This document shows, one piece after another, positions 25,395 to 35,001 of a stretch of 64,000 bases of DNA. The notes under the pieces are model-generated. The model saw nothing but the letters and a program-made list of their open reading frames with translations, was not told the DNA's origin and did not search any database. The position numbers and the translations under genes were made by a program. The stretch's first letter is position 1; the number at the start of each line of letters is the position of its first letter. The DNA is taken from the NCBI GenBank assembly GCA_947453725.1, contig CANGHH010000001.1, positions 310,001-374,000 of the forward strand. Reading direction: 5' to 3'. The DNA is from Betaproteobacteria bacterium. Lineage in GTDB: Bacteria; Pseudomonadota; Gammaproteobacteria; Burkholderiales; Burkholderiaceae_C.

Positions 25395-26288
25395 TCAGGC
25401 CGCGCCGCCGGCCGGCGCGTCGGGCTGGGTCTGGCCGGCGGCGTCGGCCTGACCGCCCAGGCGCAGTGCCGAGTGCGCGCGGCGCGATTGCAGCAGCGGG
25501 TAGAACATCTGCACATACCAGCGTTCGGGACCGTGGCTGATGTCGTCCTGCAGGCCGACCTGGGTCGGGTAGCGGCGCGTGATGTGGGCGGTGCCCAGCA
25601 GCACGTCCCACAGGAACAGGAAATTGCCGAAGTTGCCCTTGTAGTGGCCGATGCCGTCGGCGTTGGTCAGCGCGTGGTGGGCCCAGTGCGTGGCCGGCGT
25701 CGAGATCGTGCGCTCGACCAGCCACATCAGCGGCCGCAGCGCGCGGATGCGGTACAGCGGCTCGTCCCAGCGCCAGGCGCAGTGCGCGCCAAGAATCACC
25801 GCCAGCTTCAGCACGATGTACACGGCGTAGACGCGGCCGAAGCCCAGGAAGATCAGCATGCCGGCGATCCACAAGCCGGGCATCAGCAGGTAGTAGAAGA
25901 AGTTGTTGCGGTAGGTGACGCGGATGCTCATGTAGCTGGCGGTGTGGTGGGCGCGGTGCAGCGGCCACAGGCGGGCCGAATGCGAAGCGCGGTGCCACAG
26001 GTACTGCGTCAGGTCGTCGGCCAGCAGCAGCACGCCGGCCATCGCCCACCAGGGCAGGTCGGCCCAGGCGTTGCGCTGGCCCGGCATCAGGCGCTGGCCC
26101 AGCGCGTCGGTGACCAGCAGGGCCAGTGGCTGGGCAATCGCCAGCAGGCTCAGGAACTGCAGCAGTTCCAGCTTGGTGTCATCGGCGGTGGCGCGCACCG
26201 TGGCCTGGTAGCGCCGCGTGGCGAACTCCATGCCGGCGTAGCCCAGCATCACGCAGGCAACCAGGATGTTCTGCAGTTGGGGGTTCAT
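25395..26288 (-). CDS. Sterol desaturase / fatty acid hydroxylase superfamily membrane protein
   Basis: A 297-residue integral membrane di-iron oxygenase. The His clusters LWHRASH, LHRAHH and WAHHALTN correspond to the HxxxH, HxxHH and HxxHH boxes that bind the two irons, set among hydrophobic helices at the N terminus and centre. Reactions in this superfamily are hydroxylation or desaturation of lipids. The Ala/Gly/Pro-rich tail after residue 275 is variable. It precedes the convergent beta-oxidation cluster and is transcribed with the thioesterase gene 25 nt upstream, consistent with lipid metabolism. Confidence 0.88.
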   Translation of the reverse strand: MNPQLQNILVACVMLGYAGMEFATRRYQATVRATADDTKLELLQFLSLLAIAQPLALLVTDALGQRLMPGQRNAWADLPWWAMAGVLLLADDLTQYLWHRASHSARLWPLHRAHHTASYMSIRVTYRNNFFYYLLMPGLWIAGMLIFLGFGRVYAVYIVLKLAVILGAHCAWRWDEPLYRIRALRPLMWLVERTISTPATHWAHHALTNADGIGHYKGNFGNFLFLWDVLLGTAHITRRYPTQVGLQDDISHGPERWYVQMFYPLLQSRRAHSALRLGGQADAAGQTQPDAPAGGAA

Positions 26289-26313
26289 GGCGGTTGGTCT
26301 CCGTCGTCAGGGC

Positions 26314-26742
26314 TCAGCGCGGCACCGGCCGCGGCTGACCCTGGGCGTCGATGGCCACATAGGTCAAATCGGCCTCGGTGACTTTCACCACATGCAGCTC
26401 GGTCGGGTTGCGCTCGGCGTAGACCTCGACCCGCACGCTGATGCTGGTGTTGCCGATGCGCGTGATGCGGGCGTAGAAGCTGAGCAGGTCGCCCAGCGAG
26501 ACCGGCTGCTTGAAGACGAACTGGTTGACCGCCACGGTGGCGATGCGGCCCTTGGCGATGCGGCTGGGCAGCACCGCGCCGGCCAGGTCGACCTGGGCCA
26601 TGATCCACCCGCCGAAGATGTCGCCATTGGCGTTGACGTCGGCCGGCAGCGGCATCACGCGCAGCACCAGCTGCGCGCCGTCGGGCAACTGGGCCGGCGC
26701 CATCGGGGGCTGCGGGATGTCGGTGGTCTGCGGGGCTGTCAT
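26314..26742 (-). CDS. Acyl-CoA thioesterase (YciA-like hotdog fold)
   Basis: A 142-residue single hotdog-domain thioester hydrolase. PADVNANGDIFGGWIMAQVD, in which the Asp of the NxNGDIFGGW motif is the expected catalytic residue, and the AVNQFVFKQPV strand are characteristic of YciA. I chose the ATG preceded by GAGAGGA; an upstream in-frame ATG would add nine residues before it. It hydrolyses acyl-CoAs in the cytoplasm and is divergent from the Atm1-type exporter gene. Confidence 0.92.
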   Translation of the reverse strand: MTAPQTTDIPQPPMAPAQLPDGAQLVLRVMPLPADVNANGDIFGGWIMAQVDLAGAVLPSRIAKGRIATVAVNQFVFKQPVSLGDLLSFYARITRIGNTSISVRVEVYAERNPTELHVVKVTEADLTYVAIDAQGQPRPVPR

Positions 26743-26781
26743 CGTGATGTCCTCTCGGCGGGGGGCCACGCTGCGGGCAAC

Positions 26782-26793
26782 GACAATCGCTGC
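26782..26793 (+). promoter_or_regulatory. -10 box next to the Atm1-type exporter start codon
   Basis: GACAAT (26782-26787) lies six bases before the ATG, with no Shine-Dalgarno in between. The spacing equals that of hrcA in this window and suggests a leaderless or very short leader. Confidence 0.45.
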
Positions 26794-28620
26794 ATGCGTT
26801 CCCTAGCCACTGTACCGCCTGCCCCTGCTCCCCCTGCGCCTGGCGCGCCGGTCGTCGCGCGTTCCGACTGGGCCACGCTGGCCAAGCTGCTGCCCTACCT
26901 GTGGCGCTACCGCTGGCGCGTCGGTCTGGCGCTGGGATTCCTGGTCATGGCCAAGGTGGCCAACGTCGGGGTGCCGCTGCTGCTGAAGAACCTGGTTGAT
27001 TCCTTGTCGATCAAGCCGGGCGACCCGAAAGGCCTGCTGGTCGTGCCGCTGGGCCTGGTCGTGGCCTACGGCGCGCTGCGCCTCTCGACCTCGCTGTTCA
27101 CCGAGCTGCGCGAGCTGACCTTCGCCAAGGCCACCGAAGGCACGGCGCGCAGCATCAGCCTGCAGGTCTTCCGCCACCTGCACGCTTTGAGCCTGCGCTT
27201 TCACCTCGAACGCCAGACCGGCGGCATGACGCGCGACATCGAACGCGGCACGCGGGCCGTGCATTCGCTGATCTCGTACTCGCTGTACAGCATCGTCCCC
27301 ACGCTGATCGAAGTGACGCTGGTCCTGACCCTGCTGGCGGTGAAGTTCGACGCCTGGTTCGCCTGGATCACGCTGGCCGCGCTGGCTTTCTACATCACCT
27401 TCACCATCAGCGTCACCGAGTGGCGCACGCAGTTCCGCAAGCAGATGAACGAGATGGATGGCGCTGCGCACAGCCGGGCCATCGACAGCCTGCTGAATTA
27501 CGAGACCGTGAAGTACTTCAACAACGAAGACTTCGAAGCCCGCCGCTACGACGAGAACCTGGAGAAGCTGCGCCGCGCCAGCCTGAAGAGCCAGACCACG
27601 CTGAGCCTGCTGAACACCGGGCAGCAATTGATCATCGCCATCGCGCTGGTGTCCATGCTGTACCGCGCCACGCTGGGCGTCGCCGAAGGGCGGCTGACGC
27701 TGGGCGACCTGGTGATGGTGAATGCCTTCATGATCCAGCTGTACATCCCGCTGAACTTCCTGGGCGTGATCTACCGCGAGATCAAGCAGAACCTGACCGA
27801 CCTGGACAAGATGTTCACGCTGCTCGACCGCAACCGCGAGGTCGACGACGCGCCGGGTGCCCAGCCGCTGCGGGTGACCGCAGGCCATGTGCGCTTCGAT
27901 CACGTCAGCTTTGCCTACGACCCGGCAAGGCCCATCCTGCACGACGTCAGCTTCGACATCCCGCCGGGCAAGACGGTGGCGGTGGTGGGGCCGTCGGGCG
28001 CCGGCAAGAGCACGCTGGCGCGCCTGCTTTACCGCTTCTACGACATCGACGGCGGCGCCATCACCATCGACGGGCAGGAACTGCGCAGCGTCACGCAGAG
28101 CAGCCTGCGCGCCGCCATCGGCATCGTGCCGCAGGACACCGTGCTGTTCAACGACACCGTCGAATACAACATCGCCTACGGCCGGGTCGGCGCCACCCGC
28201 GCCGAGGTCGAGGCGGCCGCCGCAGCCGCCCACATCCACGGCTTCATCAGCGCCACGCCCAAGGGCTACGACACCATGGTCGGTGAACGGGGTCTGAAGC
28301 TGTCGGGCGGCGAGAAGCAGCGCGTGGCCATTGCTCGAACGCTCTTGAAGAACCCGCCGGTGCTGATCTTCGACGAAGCCACCTCGGCGCTGGATTCGGC
28401 CAACGAAAGGGCCATCCAGGCCGAGCTGAAGAGCGTGTCGCAGGGCAAGACGGCGCTGGTCATCGCGCACCGGTTGAGCACCGTGGTCGACGCCCACGAG
28501 ATCGTGGTGCTGGAAGCCGGCCGCGTGGTCGAGCGCGGGCCGCACACTGAACTGCTGGCGAAGAACGGCCGCTACGCGCAGATGTGGCGGCTGCAGCAGG
28601 CCGGGCAGGAAGGCAGCTAG
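26794..28620 (+). CDS. ABC exporter of the Atm1 (heavy-metal/glutathione-conjugate) type
   Basis: A 608-residue half-transporter with six transmembrane helices and an ATPase domain. Its pattern (NYETVKYFNNEDFEARRYD, LSLLNTGQQLIIA, NFLGVIYREIKQNLTDLD) is that of mitochondrial Atm1 and bacterial NaAtm1, which export glutathione persulfide or heavy-metal-glutathione conjugates. ATPase motifs are Walker A GPSGAGKST near residue 400, signature LSGGEKQR and Walker B VLIFDEATSALD. Linkage to a LysR gene 5 nt later is unusual, but that gene reads onward to the amino-acid importer. Function in iron-sulfur or metal stress is inferred from the family. Confidence 0.92.
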   Translation: MRSLATVPPAPAPPAPGAPVVARSDWATLAKLLPYLWRYRWRVGLALGFLVMAKVANVGVPLLLKNLVDSLSIKPGDPKGLLVVPLGLVVAYGALRLSTSLFTELRELTFAKATEGTARSISLQVFRHLHALSLRFHLERQTGGMTRDIERGTRAVHSLISYSLYSIVPTLIEVTLVLTLLAVKFDAWFAWITLAALAFYITFTISVTEWRTQFRKQMNEMDGAAHSRAIDSLLNYETVKYFNNEDFEARRYDENLEKLRRASLKSQTTLSLLNTGQQLIIAIALVSMLYRATLGVAEGRLTLGDLVMVNAFMIQLYIPLNFLGVIYREIKQNLTDLDKMFTLLDRNREVDDAPGAQPLRVTAGHVRFDHVSFAYDPARPILHDVSFDIPPGKTVAVVGPSGAGKSTLARLLYRFYDIDGGAITIDGQELRSVTQSSLRAAIGIVPQDTVLFNDTVEYNIAYGRVGATRAEVEAAAAAAHIHGFISATPKGYDTMVGERGLKLSGGEKQRVAIARTLLKNPPVLIFDEATSALDSANERAIQAELKSVSQGKTALVIAHRLSTVVDAHEIVVLEAGRVVERGPHTELLAKNGRYAQMWRLQQAGQEGS

Positions 28621-28625
28621 CGGTC

Positions 28626-29561
28626 GTGGACACCAAGTGGCTCGAGGACTTCGTCAGCCTGGCCGAGACGCGCAGCTTCTCGCGCTCGGCACAGCTGCGG
28701 CACGTCACGCAGCCGGCGTTTTCGCGCCGCATCCAGGCGCTCGAGGCCTGGGCCGGCATCGACCTGGTCGACCGTTCGTCCTACCCGACGCGGCTGACGC
28801 CGGCCGGCGAAACCTTCCACGGCCAGGCGCTGGAGATCCTGGGCGCGCTGCAGGCCACGCGCAACCTGATGGGCAGCCACCAGGCAGCCGGCCGCGACAT
28901 GATCGAGTTCGCGGTGCCGCACACGCTGGCCTTCACCTTCTTCCCGCACTGGCTCATGGACCTGAAGACGGACCTGCGGCCGACCTTCGGCGCGCTGAAG
29001 AGCCGGCTCACCGCGCTGAACGTGCACGACGCCGTGCTGCGCCTGACCGAAGGTGGCTGCGACCTGCTGATCGCCTACCACCACGCGAGCCAGCCGCTGC
29101 AGCTGTCGCCCGACCGCTACCAGATGCTCAGCCTGGGCAGCGAGACGCTGGCGCCCTATGCCAAGGCCGGCCCCGACGGCCAGCCGCTGTTCAGCCTGCC
29201 CGGCCAGCCGCGTGACCGCGTGCCTTTCCTGGGCTTTGCGTCGGGCGCCTACATGGCGCGGCTGGTCGAGCTGATCCTGAAGCAGGCCGGCCAACCCTTG
29301 CACCTGGAACCGATCTACGAGACCGACATGGCCGAAGGCCTGAAGGCGATGGCGCTGGAAGGCCATGGCCTGGCTTTCCTGCCGCACAGCTCGGTGCGCC
29401 AGGAACTGAAGTCGCGCCGCCTGGTGCCGGCCGCGCCGGGCGGCAGCCTGGCCCTGACGATGGAAGTGCGCATCTACCGCGAGCGCCCCGAAACTGCCCG
29501 CCACCGCAAGCCCGGCGTGCAGGCGCTGTGGGATTTTCTGGGCACAGGGGGCGCAGCCTGA
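28626..29561 (+). CDS. LysR-family transcriptional regulator
   Basis: A 311-residue regulator with a GTG start. The N-terminal winged helix reads WLEDFVSLAETRSFSRSAQLRHVTQPAFSRRIQALE, and the effector domain follows with no transporter-like features. The gene is five bases after the exporter stop, and its stop is about 170 nt before the glutamate/aspartate ABC genes. A perfect inverted repeat lies in that gap. Regulation of the importer is the simplest reading, but the exporter could also be a target. Confidence 0.88.
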   Translation: MDTKWLEDFVSLAETRSFSRSAQLRHVTQPAFSRRIQALEAWAGIDLVDRSSYPTRLTPAGETFHGQALEILGALQATRNLMGSHQAAGRDMIEFAVPHTLAFTFFPHWLMDLKTDLRPTFGALKSRLTALNVHDAVLRLTEGGCDLLIAYHHASQPLQLSPDRYQMLSLGSETLAPYAKAGPDGQPLFSLPGQPRDRVPFLGFASGAYMARLVELILKQAGQPLHLEPIYETDMAEGLKAMALEGHGLAFLPHSSVRQELKSRRLVPAAPGGSLALTMEVRIYRERPETARHRKPGVQALWDFLGTGGAA

Positions 29562-29596
29562 TTGCGCAGGCCCTTGCCGCTGTGGCGTTGGCGATG

Positions 29597-29618
29597 GCGC
29601 GATCGACATCGATCGCGC
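29597..29618. promoter_or_regulatory. Perfect inverted repeat upstream of the amino-acid importer
   Basis: Two 10-bp arms, GCGCGATCGA and TCGATCGCGC, separated by CA. A weak TACAGT (29640-29645) would place a transcription start near 29652, so the repeat is centred about 45 bp upstream of it, where LysR proteins commonly bind. It is also only 36 bp after the LysR stop, so a stem-loop in RNA is an alternative. Confidence 0.5.
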
Positions 29619-29732
29619 GGCCTGTGTCGCCGACGCGGCTACAGTCCGCGCCCAGGGCGGGGCACGCGGCTTGGCCCGCGCCTTGCATCCTTCCACCCGA
29701 CCCCTCTGTTCGACCGTAGGAGACGAGAGACC

Positions 29733-30629
29733 ATGAAAAAGACCTTGCTGGCTGCTTGCGTGGCCCTGCTGAGCACCGGCCTGGCCCAGGCCGCGGACAC
29801 GCTGACCAAGATCAAGGACAGCGCCTCGGCGACGATGGGGGTGCGCGAAAGCTCGGGCGCCCTCAGCTACACGCTGGGCGACGGCAAGTACGCCGGCTTC
29901 CACGTCGAGGTCTGCCAGCACGTGCTGGCCGATGTGCAGAAGAAGCTGGGCCTGAGCAAGCTGGAAGTCAAGTTCCAGCCCGTGACCTCGGCCAACCGCA
30001 TCCCGCTGGTGCAGAACGGCACCGTCGACCTGGAATGCGGCAGCACCACCAACACCCAGGCGCGGCAGAAGGACGCCGCCTTCGCGGTCACGACTTACGT
30101 CGAAGAGGTGCGCATCGCCGTGAAGGCGAACTCGGGCATTACGGGCATTGCCCAGCTGAATGCGCGTCCGGTTGCGACCACCACCGGCACCACCAGCGTG
30201 CAGTTGCTGCGCAAGCACGAGCGCGCCACGGGCATGGATTTCAAGGAAGTCTTCGGCAAGGACCACGCCGACAGCTTCCTGCTGCTGGAAACCGGTCGTG
30301 CCGATGCCTTCGTGATGGATGGCCAGATCCTGGCCGGCAACATCGCCAAGTCCAAGAACCCGGCCGACTACAAGATCGTCGGCGAGGTGCTCTCGGTCGA
30401 ACCCATCGCCATCATGCTGCGCAAGGACGACCCGGCCTTCAAGAAGGTGGTCGACGACAGCCTCATCGCGATGATGAAGAGCGGCGAGATCGCCAAGCTC
30501 TACGACAAGTGGTTCATGCAGCCGATCGCGCCGGCCAACACCAAGGTCGGCCTGCCGGCCAGCGAGGCCACCAAGCTGGCCTGGGCCAAGCCCAACGACA
30601 AGCCGGTCGAAGACTACGCCAAGAAGTAG
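29733..30629 (+). CDS. gltI: Glutamate/aspartate ABC transporter solute-binding protein (GltI-like)
   Basis: A 298-residue periplasmic protein with signal peptide MKKTLLAACVALLSTGLAQA. The mature portion has family 3 amino-acid-binding hallmarks (GVRESSGALSYTLGDGKYAGFHVEVCQHV, DLECGSTTNTQARQKDAAF) and ends VEDYAKK. The sequence is that of the E. coli GltI type that binds L-glutamate and L-aspartate. It is the first of four genes of the importer. GGAG precedes the ATG (start chosen for the signal peptide). Confidence 0.93.
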   Translation: MKKTLLAACVALLSTGLAQAADTLTKIKDSASATMGVRESSGALSYTLGDGKYAGFHVEVCQHVLADVQKKLGLSKLEVKFQPVTSANRIPLVQNGTVDLECGSTTNTQARQKDAAFAVTTYVEEVRIAVKANSGITGIAQLNARPVATTTGTTSVQLLRKHERATGMDFKEVFGKDHADSFLLLETGRADAFVMDGQILAGNIAKSKNPADYKIVGEVLSVEPIAIMLRKDDPAFKKVVDDSLIAMMKSGEIAKLYDKWFMQPIAPANTKVGLPASEATKLAWAKPNDKPVEDYAKK

Positions 30630-30656
30630 GCGCAGGCGGATCGAAGCCGGGGGGCG

Positions 30657-31400
30657 ATGAGCGTGGCGATGGACTGGGGTGTCTTCTGCAAGGAGATCAC
30701 GAGCGGCGACACGGTGGCCGGCTGCTTCGGCCGTGGTGCCGACGTGAGCTACCTGAACTGGCTGCTGAAGGCCTGGGGCTGGACCTTGTCGGTGGCCTCG
30801 ATGGCCCTGATCGTGGCCCTGGTCATTGGGTCGGTGGTGGGCATCCTGCGCACCGTGCCCAACCGGAAACTGGTGCTGTTCGGCGAGGTCTGGACCGAGC
30901 TCTTCCGCAACATCCCGCTGCTGGTCCAGATTTTTCTCTGGTACCACGTGCTGCCGGCGATGTTCAAGCCCCTGCAGGCCATCCCGAGCTTCGTGCTGGT
31001 GGTCTTCGCTTTGGGCCTGTTCACCAGCGCGCGCATCAGCGAGCAGGTCAAGGCGGGCATCCTGAGCCTGCCCAAGGGCCAGCGCCATGCCGGTCTGGCG
31101 GTCGGCCTGACGCTGCCGCAGACCTACCGCTACGTGCTGCTGCCGATGGCCTTCCGCATCGTCATCCCGCCGCTGACCAGCGAGAGCATGAACATCGTCA
31201 AGAACTCGTCGGTGGCCTTCGCGGTCAGCATCGCCGAACTGACGTCGTTCTACCTGCAGGCTGGCGAGGAAACCTCGCGCAACATCGAAATGCTGCTGGC
31301 CGTTTCGGTGGTCTATTTCATCAGTTCCTTCGCCGTCAACCGGTTGATGGCGGAAGTCGAAAAGCGCTTCCGGGTGCCCGGCATGATCGGCGGGCACTGA
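30657..31400 (+). CDS. gltJ: Glutamate/aspartate ABC transporter permease GltJ
   Basis: A 247-residue permease of the His/Glu/Gln/Arg class with the EAA-like segment ILSLPKGQRHAGLAVGLTLPQTYRYVLLP. It has about five transmembrane helices and the N-terminal loop typical of GltJ. It forms a heterodimer with GltK and is 27 nt after the binding protein gene. Confidence 0.93.
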   Translation: MSVAMDWGVFCKEITSGDTVAGCFGRGADVSYLNWLLKAWGWTLSVASMALIVALVIGSVVGILRTVPNRKLVLFGEVWTELFRNIPLLVQIFLWYHVLPAMFKPLQAIPSFVLVVFALGLFTSARISEQVKAGILSLPKGQRHAGLAVGLTLPQTYRYVLLPMAFRIVIPPLTSESMNIVKNSSVAFAVSIAELTSFYLQAGEETSRNIEMLLAVSVVYFISSFAVNRLMAEVEKRFRVPGMIGGH

Positions 31401-31404
31401 TCGC

Positions 31405-32070
31405 ATGAACCTCGACTTCGGCTTCCTCACCTGGGGCGTGATCTCCAGCTTCATCGTCAAGGGCCTGCTCTTCTCGGTGCAGCTGACGCTGGTCGCGATG
31501 GTCGGCGGCATCGTCATCGGCACGCTGCTGGCGCTGATGCGGCTGTCCGGCAAGACGGTCCTGGTGCTGCCGGCTGCGGCCTACGTCAACGCCATGCGCA
31601 GCATCCCGCTGGTCATCGTGATCCTGTGGTTCTTCCTGCTGATCCCGCTGCTGATCGGCCGCCCGCTGGGCGCCGAATGGTCGGCCGTGATCACCTTCAC
31701 GCTGTTCGAAGCCGCCTACTATGCCGAAATCATGCGCGCCGGCATCCAGAGCGTGCCCAAGGGCCAGGTCCACGCCGGCTACGCGGTGGGCATGAGCTAC
31801 GCGCAGACGATGCAACTGGTCGTCCTGCCGCAGGCCTTCCGCAACATGCTGCCGGTGCTGCTGACGCAGACCATCATCCTGTTCCAGGACACCTCGCTGG
31901 TCTACGCCATCGGCGCCTACGACCTGCTCAAGGGTTTCGAGATCGCCGGCAAGAACTTCAACCGGCCGGCCGAGACCTACCTGGTCGCGGCCTGCGTCTA
32001 CCTCGTCATCTGCTTCTCGCTCAGCCTGCTGGTCCGCCGGCTGAACAAGAGGATCGCCATCATCCGTTGA
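31405..32070 (+). CDS. gltK: Glutamate/aspartate ABC transporter permease GltK
   Basis: A 221-residue permease with the EAA loop GIQSVPKGQVHAGYAVGMSYAQTMQLVVLPQAF and four to five transmembrane helices. It partners GltJ and starts four bases after its stop, so the two are translationally coupled. Confidence 0.93.
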   Translation: MNLDFGFLTWGVISSFIVKGLLFSVQLTLVAMVGGIVIGTLLALMRLSGKTVLVLPAAAYVNAMRSIPLVIVILWFFLLIPLLIGRPLGAEWSAVITFTLFEAAYYAEIMRAGIQSVPKGQVHAGYAVGMSYAQTMQLVVLPQAFRNMLPVLLTQTIILFQDTSLVYAIGAYDLLKGFEIAGKNFNRPAETYLVAACVYLVICFSLSLLVRRLNKRIAIIR

Positions 32071-32082
32071 AAGCACGTCGCC

Positions 32083-32817
<735 letters not shown>

Positions 32818-32833
32818 AGGCCCGCCCCCGGGG

Positions 32834-32852
32834 CCGGCCCGTCGAGGGCCGG
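32834..32852. terminator. GC hairpin between gltL and pyrC
   Basis: CCGGCCC, five bases, GGGCCGG. There is no T-tract, so a classical intrinsic terminator is not proved. It directly precedes the pyrC -10 box and overlaps the expected -35 region. Confidence 0.35.
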
Positions 32853-32853
32853 G

Positions 32854-32869
32854 TGCGAGAATCCGCGGC
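32854..32869 (+). promoter_or_regulatory. Extended -10 box next to the pyrC start codon
   Basis: TGC-GAGAAT (TG at 32854-32855, hexamer 32857-32862) ends seven bases before the ATG. The TG dinucleotide fits an extended -10 promoter that does not need a good -35. The mRNA would be leaderless or nearly so. Confidence 0.45.
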
Positions 32870-33904
32870 ATGACCGTTGATACGCTGACCCTCACCCGCC
32901 CCGACGACTGGCACCTCCACCTGCGCGACGGCGCGGCGCTGCAAGCCGTCCTGCCGGCCACGGCGCGCCAGTTCGCGCGGGCCATCGTGATGCCCAATCT
33001 GCGGCCGCCGGTGACCACCGCCGAAGCGGCGCAGGCTTACCGCGAACGCATCCTGGCAGCCCGGCCGGTCGGTTCGGCCTTCGAGCCGCTGATGACGCTC
33101 TACCTGACCGACAACACGCCGCCCGACGAGATCCTTCGTGCCAAGGCAGCGGGCGTCGTGGCGCTCAAGCTGTACCCGGCCGGCGCCACCACCAACAGCG
33201 ACGCCGGCGTGACCGAGCTGCGCAAGGTCTACCCGACGCTCGAAGCGATGCAGCGCGCCGGGCTGCTGCTGCTGGTGCACGGCGAAGTCACCGACCCCGA
33301 GGTCGACATCTTCGACCGCGAGGCGGTCTTCATCGACCGCGTCATGCAGCCGCTGCGGCGCGACTTGCCCGAACTGAAGGTGGTGTTCGAGCACATCACC
33401 ACGGCCGAGGCGGCGGCCTACGTGGCCGGCAGCGACGGCCCGACGGCGGCCACCATCACCGCCCACCATTTGCTCTACAACAGGAATGCGCTGTTCACCG
33501 GCGGGCTGCGGCCGCACCACTACTGCCTGCCGGTGCTGAAAAGGGAAGCGCACCGTCTGGCGCTGGTGCGGGCGGCGACCTCGGGCAGCCCGAGGTTCTT
33601 CCTCGGCACCGACAGCGCGCCGCACGCGGCGGCGCTGAAAGAGCAGTCGGTCTGCGGTGCCGGTTGCTACACCGCGCCGGCCGCGCTCGAGCTCTACGCC
33701 GAGGCCTTCGAGGCCGCCGGCGCGCTGGACAAACTGGAAGGTTTCGCCAGCCACTTCGGCGCCGATTTCTACGGCCTGCCGCGCAACAGCGGCCGCGTCA
33801 CCCTGGTGCGCCAGGCCTGGGCCCTGCCCGAGTCGCTGCCTTTCGGCGACGCCCTCATCAAGCCCTTGCGGGCCGGTGAGACCTTGAATTGGAAGCTGGT
33901 ATGA
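32870..33904 (+). CDS. pyrC: Dihydroorotase
   Basis: A 344-residue class II dihydroorotase of pyrimidine biosynthesis, which interconverts carbamoyl-aspartate and dihydroorotate. Metal ligands are visible: DWHLHLRD (H15 and H17), the carboxylated Lys in [19 protein letters not shown] and GTDSAPH with the catalytic Asp. The length is that of E. coli PyrC. The stop overlaps the next gene as ATGA. The start ATG is preceded by an extended -10 with almost no leader. Confidence 0.96.
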   Translation: MTVDTLTLTRPDDWHLHLRDGAALQAVLPATARQFARAIVMPNLRPPVTTAEAAQAYRERILAARPVGSAFEPLMTLYLTDNTPPDEILRAKAAGVVALKLYPAGATTNSDAGVTELRKVYPTLEAMQRAGLLLLVHGEVTDPEVDIFDREAVFIDRVMQPLRRDLPELKVVFEHITTAEAAAYVAGSDGPTAATITAHHLLYNRNALFTGGLRPHHYCLPVLKREAHRLALVRAATSGSPRFFLGTDSAPHAAALKEQSVCGAGCYTAPAALELYAEAFEAAGALDKLEGFASHFGADFYGLPRNSGRVTLVRQAWALPESLPFGDALIKPLRAGETLNWKLV

Positions 33905-34893
33905 CCACCGACCGCGTGATGCTGCTGATCGACGCCGACAACGTGTCGGTCGATGTGATGGAGCAGGCCGTTCGCTTGCTGCTCAACCAGCACGGCGCGC
34001 TGCATGTGCGCCGCGCCTACTGCACGGCCGAGAGCGCGGTGGCCAACCAGGCCACCTTCAAGCGCCTGGGCATCAAGCCGATGGTCAACCTGGCCGCCGG
34101 CAAGAACAGCACCGACATCGCGATGGCCGTCGACGCCATCGACCTGGTGCTCGCCGAGCGGCCCGATGTGGTCGTCATCGCCTCGTCCGATTCCGACTTC
34201 GCGCCGCTGGTGCAGCGCCTGCGCGAGAAGGGCTGCGTGGTGCGCGGCATCGGCCAGCTGGGCAAGACCGGCGACGAGACACAGGCCGTCTACGACGACT
34301 ACACGGTGCTCGAGCATCGCAAGTCGGCGGCCAGCGCCGAAGCCAGGCCCGCGCGCAAGGCCGCCGCCCGCAAGACGCCTGCTGCCAAGACGCCCGCTGC
34401 GAAGGCACCGGCGGCCAAGGCGCCGGCGGCCAGGAAGGCGCCGGCCGTGAAGGCGGCGCCGGCAGCGAAGAAGGCGGCGACCAAGACCGCTGCGGTCAAG
34501 GCCCCGGCGCGCAAGACGCCGGCCCGCAAGCGCGCGGCGGCGGCCGATGCAGTGCCCGAGCCGCAGGTGTTCGCCGAGGTGGTCGCGGCGCCCATGCCGT
34601 CGCCGCCCGCGGTGGTCGCGCCCGAGCGCGAGCCGCGCCCGGCGGACCGCGCCGAGCCCGAATCCGCGGCCCGACGGGGCGGCGCCGGCGCCACGTCGAT
34701 GGACGCCGTGCTGGACTGCCTGCCCGAACTGGCCGCCGGGCACAGCCTGGCGCTCAACGTGGCCGTGCAGCGCCTGCGCGAGGCGCAGCTGCTGGGCAAG
34801 AACAGCTCGTCGCTGAAGCTGTTCGCGCAGTGGTCCAAGCGCTTCGAATTGCTGCCGGCCGACAAGCCGACGCAGGTCCGCCTGCGCCGCTGA
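33901..34893 (+). CDS. NYN-domain protein with H1-like linker and C-terminal LOTUS-like domain
   Basis: A 330-residue protein in three parts. Residues 1-140 form a NYN/PIN-like nuclease domain ([42 protein letters not shown], with the acidic residues of the active site). Residues 141-214 are a repetitive Ala/Lys/Pro tract ([20 protein letters not shown] and similar) resembling histone H1 or AlgP-type tails. Residues 266-330 look like an OST-HTH/LOTUS winged helix ending [22 protein letters not shown] cleavage with nucleic-acid binding is a reasonable inference. The start overlaps the pyrC stop by 4 nt. Confidence 0.8.
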   Translation: MTTDRVMLLIDADNVSVDVMEQAVRLLLNQHGALHVRRAYCTAESAVANQATFKRLGIKPMVNLAAGKNSTDIAMAVDAIDLVLAERPDVVVIASSDSDFAPLVQRLREKGCVVRGIGQLGKTGDETQAVYDDYTVLEHRKSAASAEARPARKAAARKTPAAKTPAAKAPAAKAPAARKAPAVKAAPAAKKAATKTAAVKAPARKTPARKRAAAADAVPEPQVFAEVVAAPMPSPPAVVAPEREPRPADRAEPESAARRGGAGATSMDAVLDCLPELAAGHSLALNVAVQRLREAQLLGKNSSSLKLFAQWSKRFELLPADKPTQVRLRR

Positions 34894-34927
34894 CGCCCGG
34901 GCTTGACCCCACGCCGGGCGGGGCTGC

Positions 34928-34954
34928 TTGAAACCGCGGGCCGAGCCCTAAGAT
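34928..34954 (+). promoter_or_regulatory. Probable htpX promoter
   Basis: TTGAAA (34928-34933) and TAAGAT (34949-34954) with a 15-bp spacer, upstream of htpX with a leader of about 40 nt that includes a T-rich tract. The spacer is a little short. Confidence 0.4.
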
Positions 34955-35001
34955 TCGGCCCGTCGTCAATTTTTTGCGGCCCCGCGTGGGCCGTCGCCAC
35001 C

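Noticed and set aside
34360..34545. Tandem repeats that could be taken for a CRISPR or minisatellite
   Set aside because: They encode the Lys/Ala/Pro linker of the NYN protein and are degenerate, in frame and without spacers.
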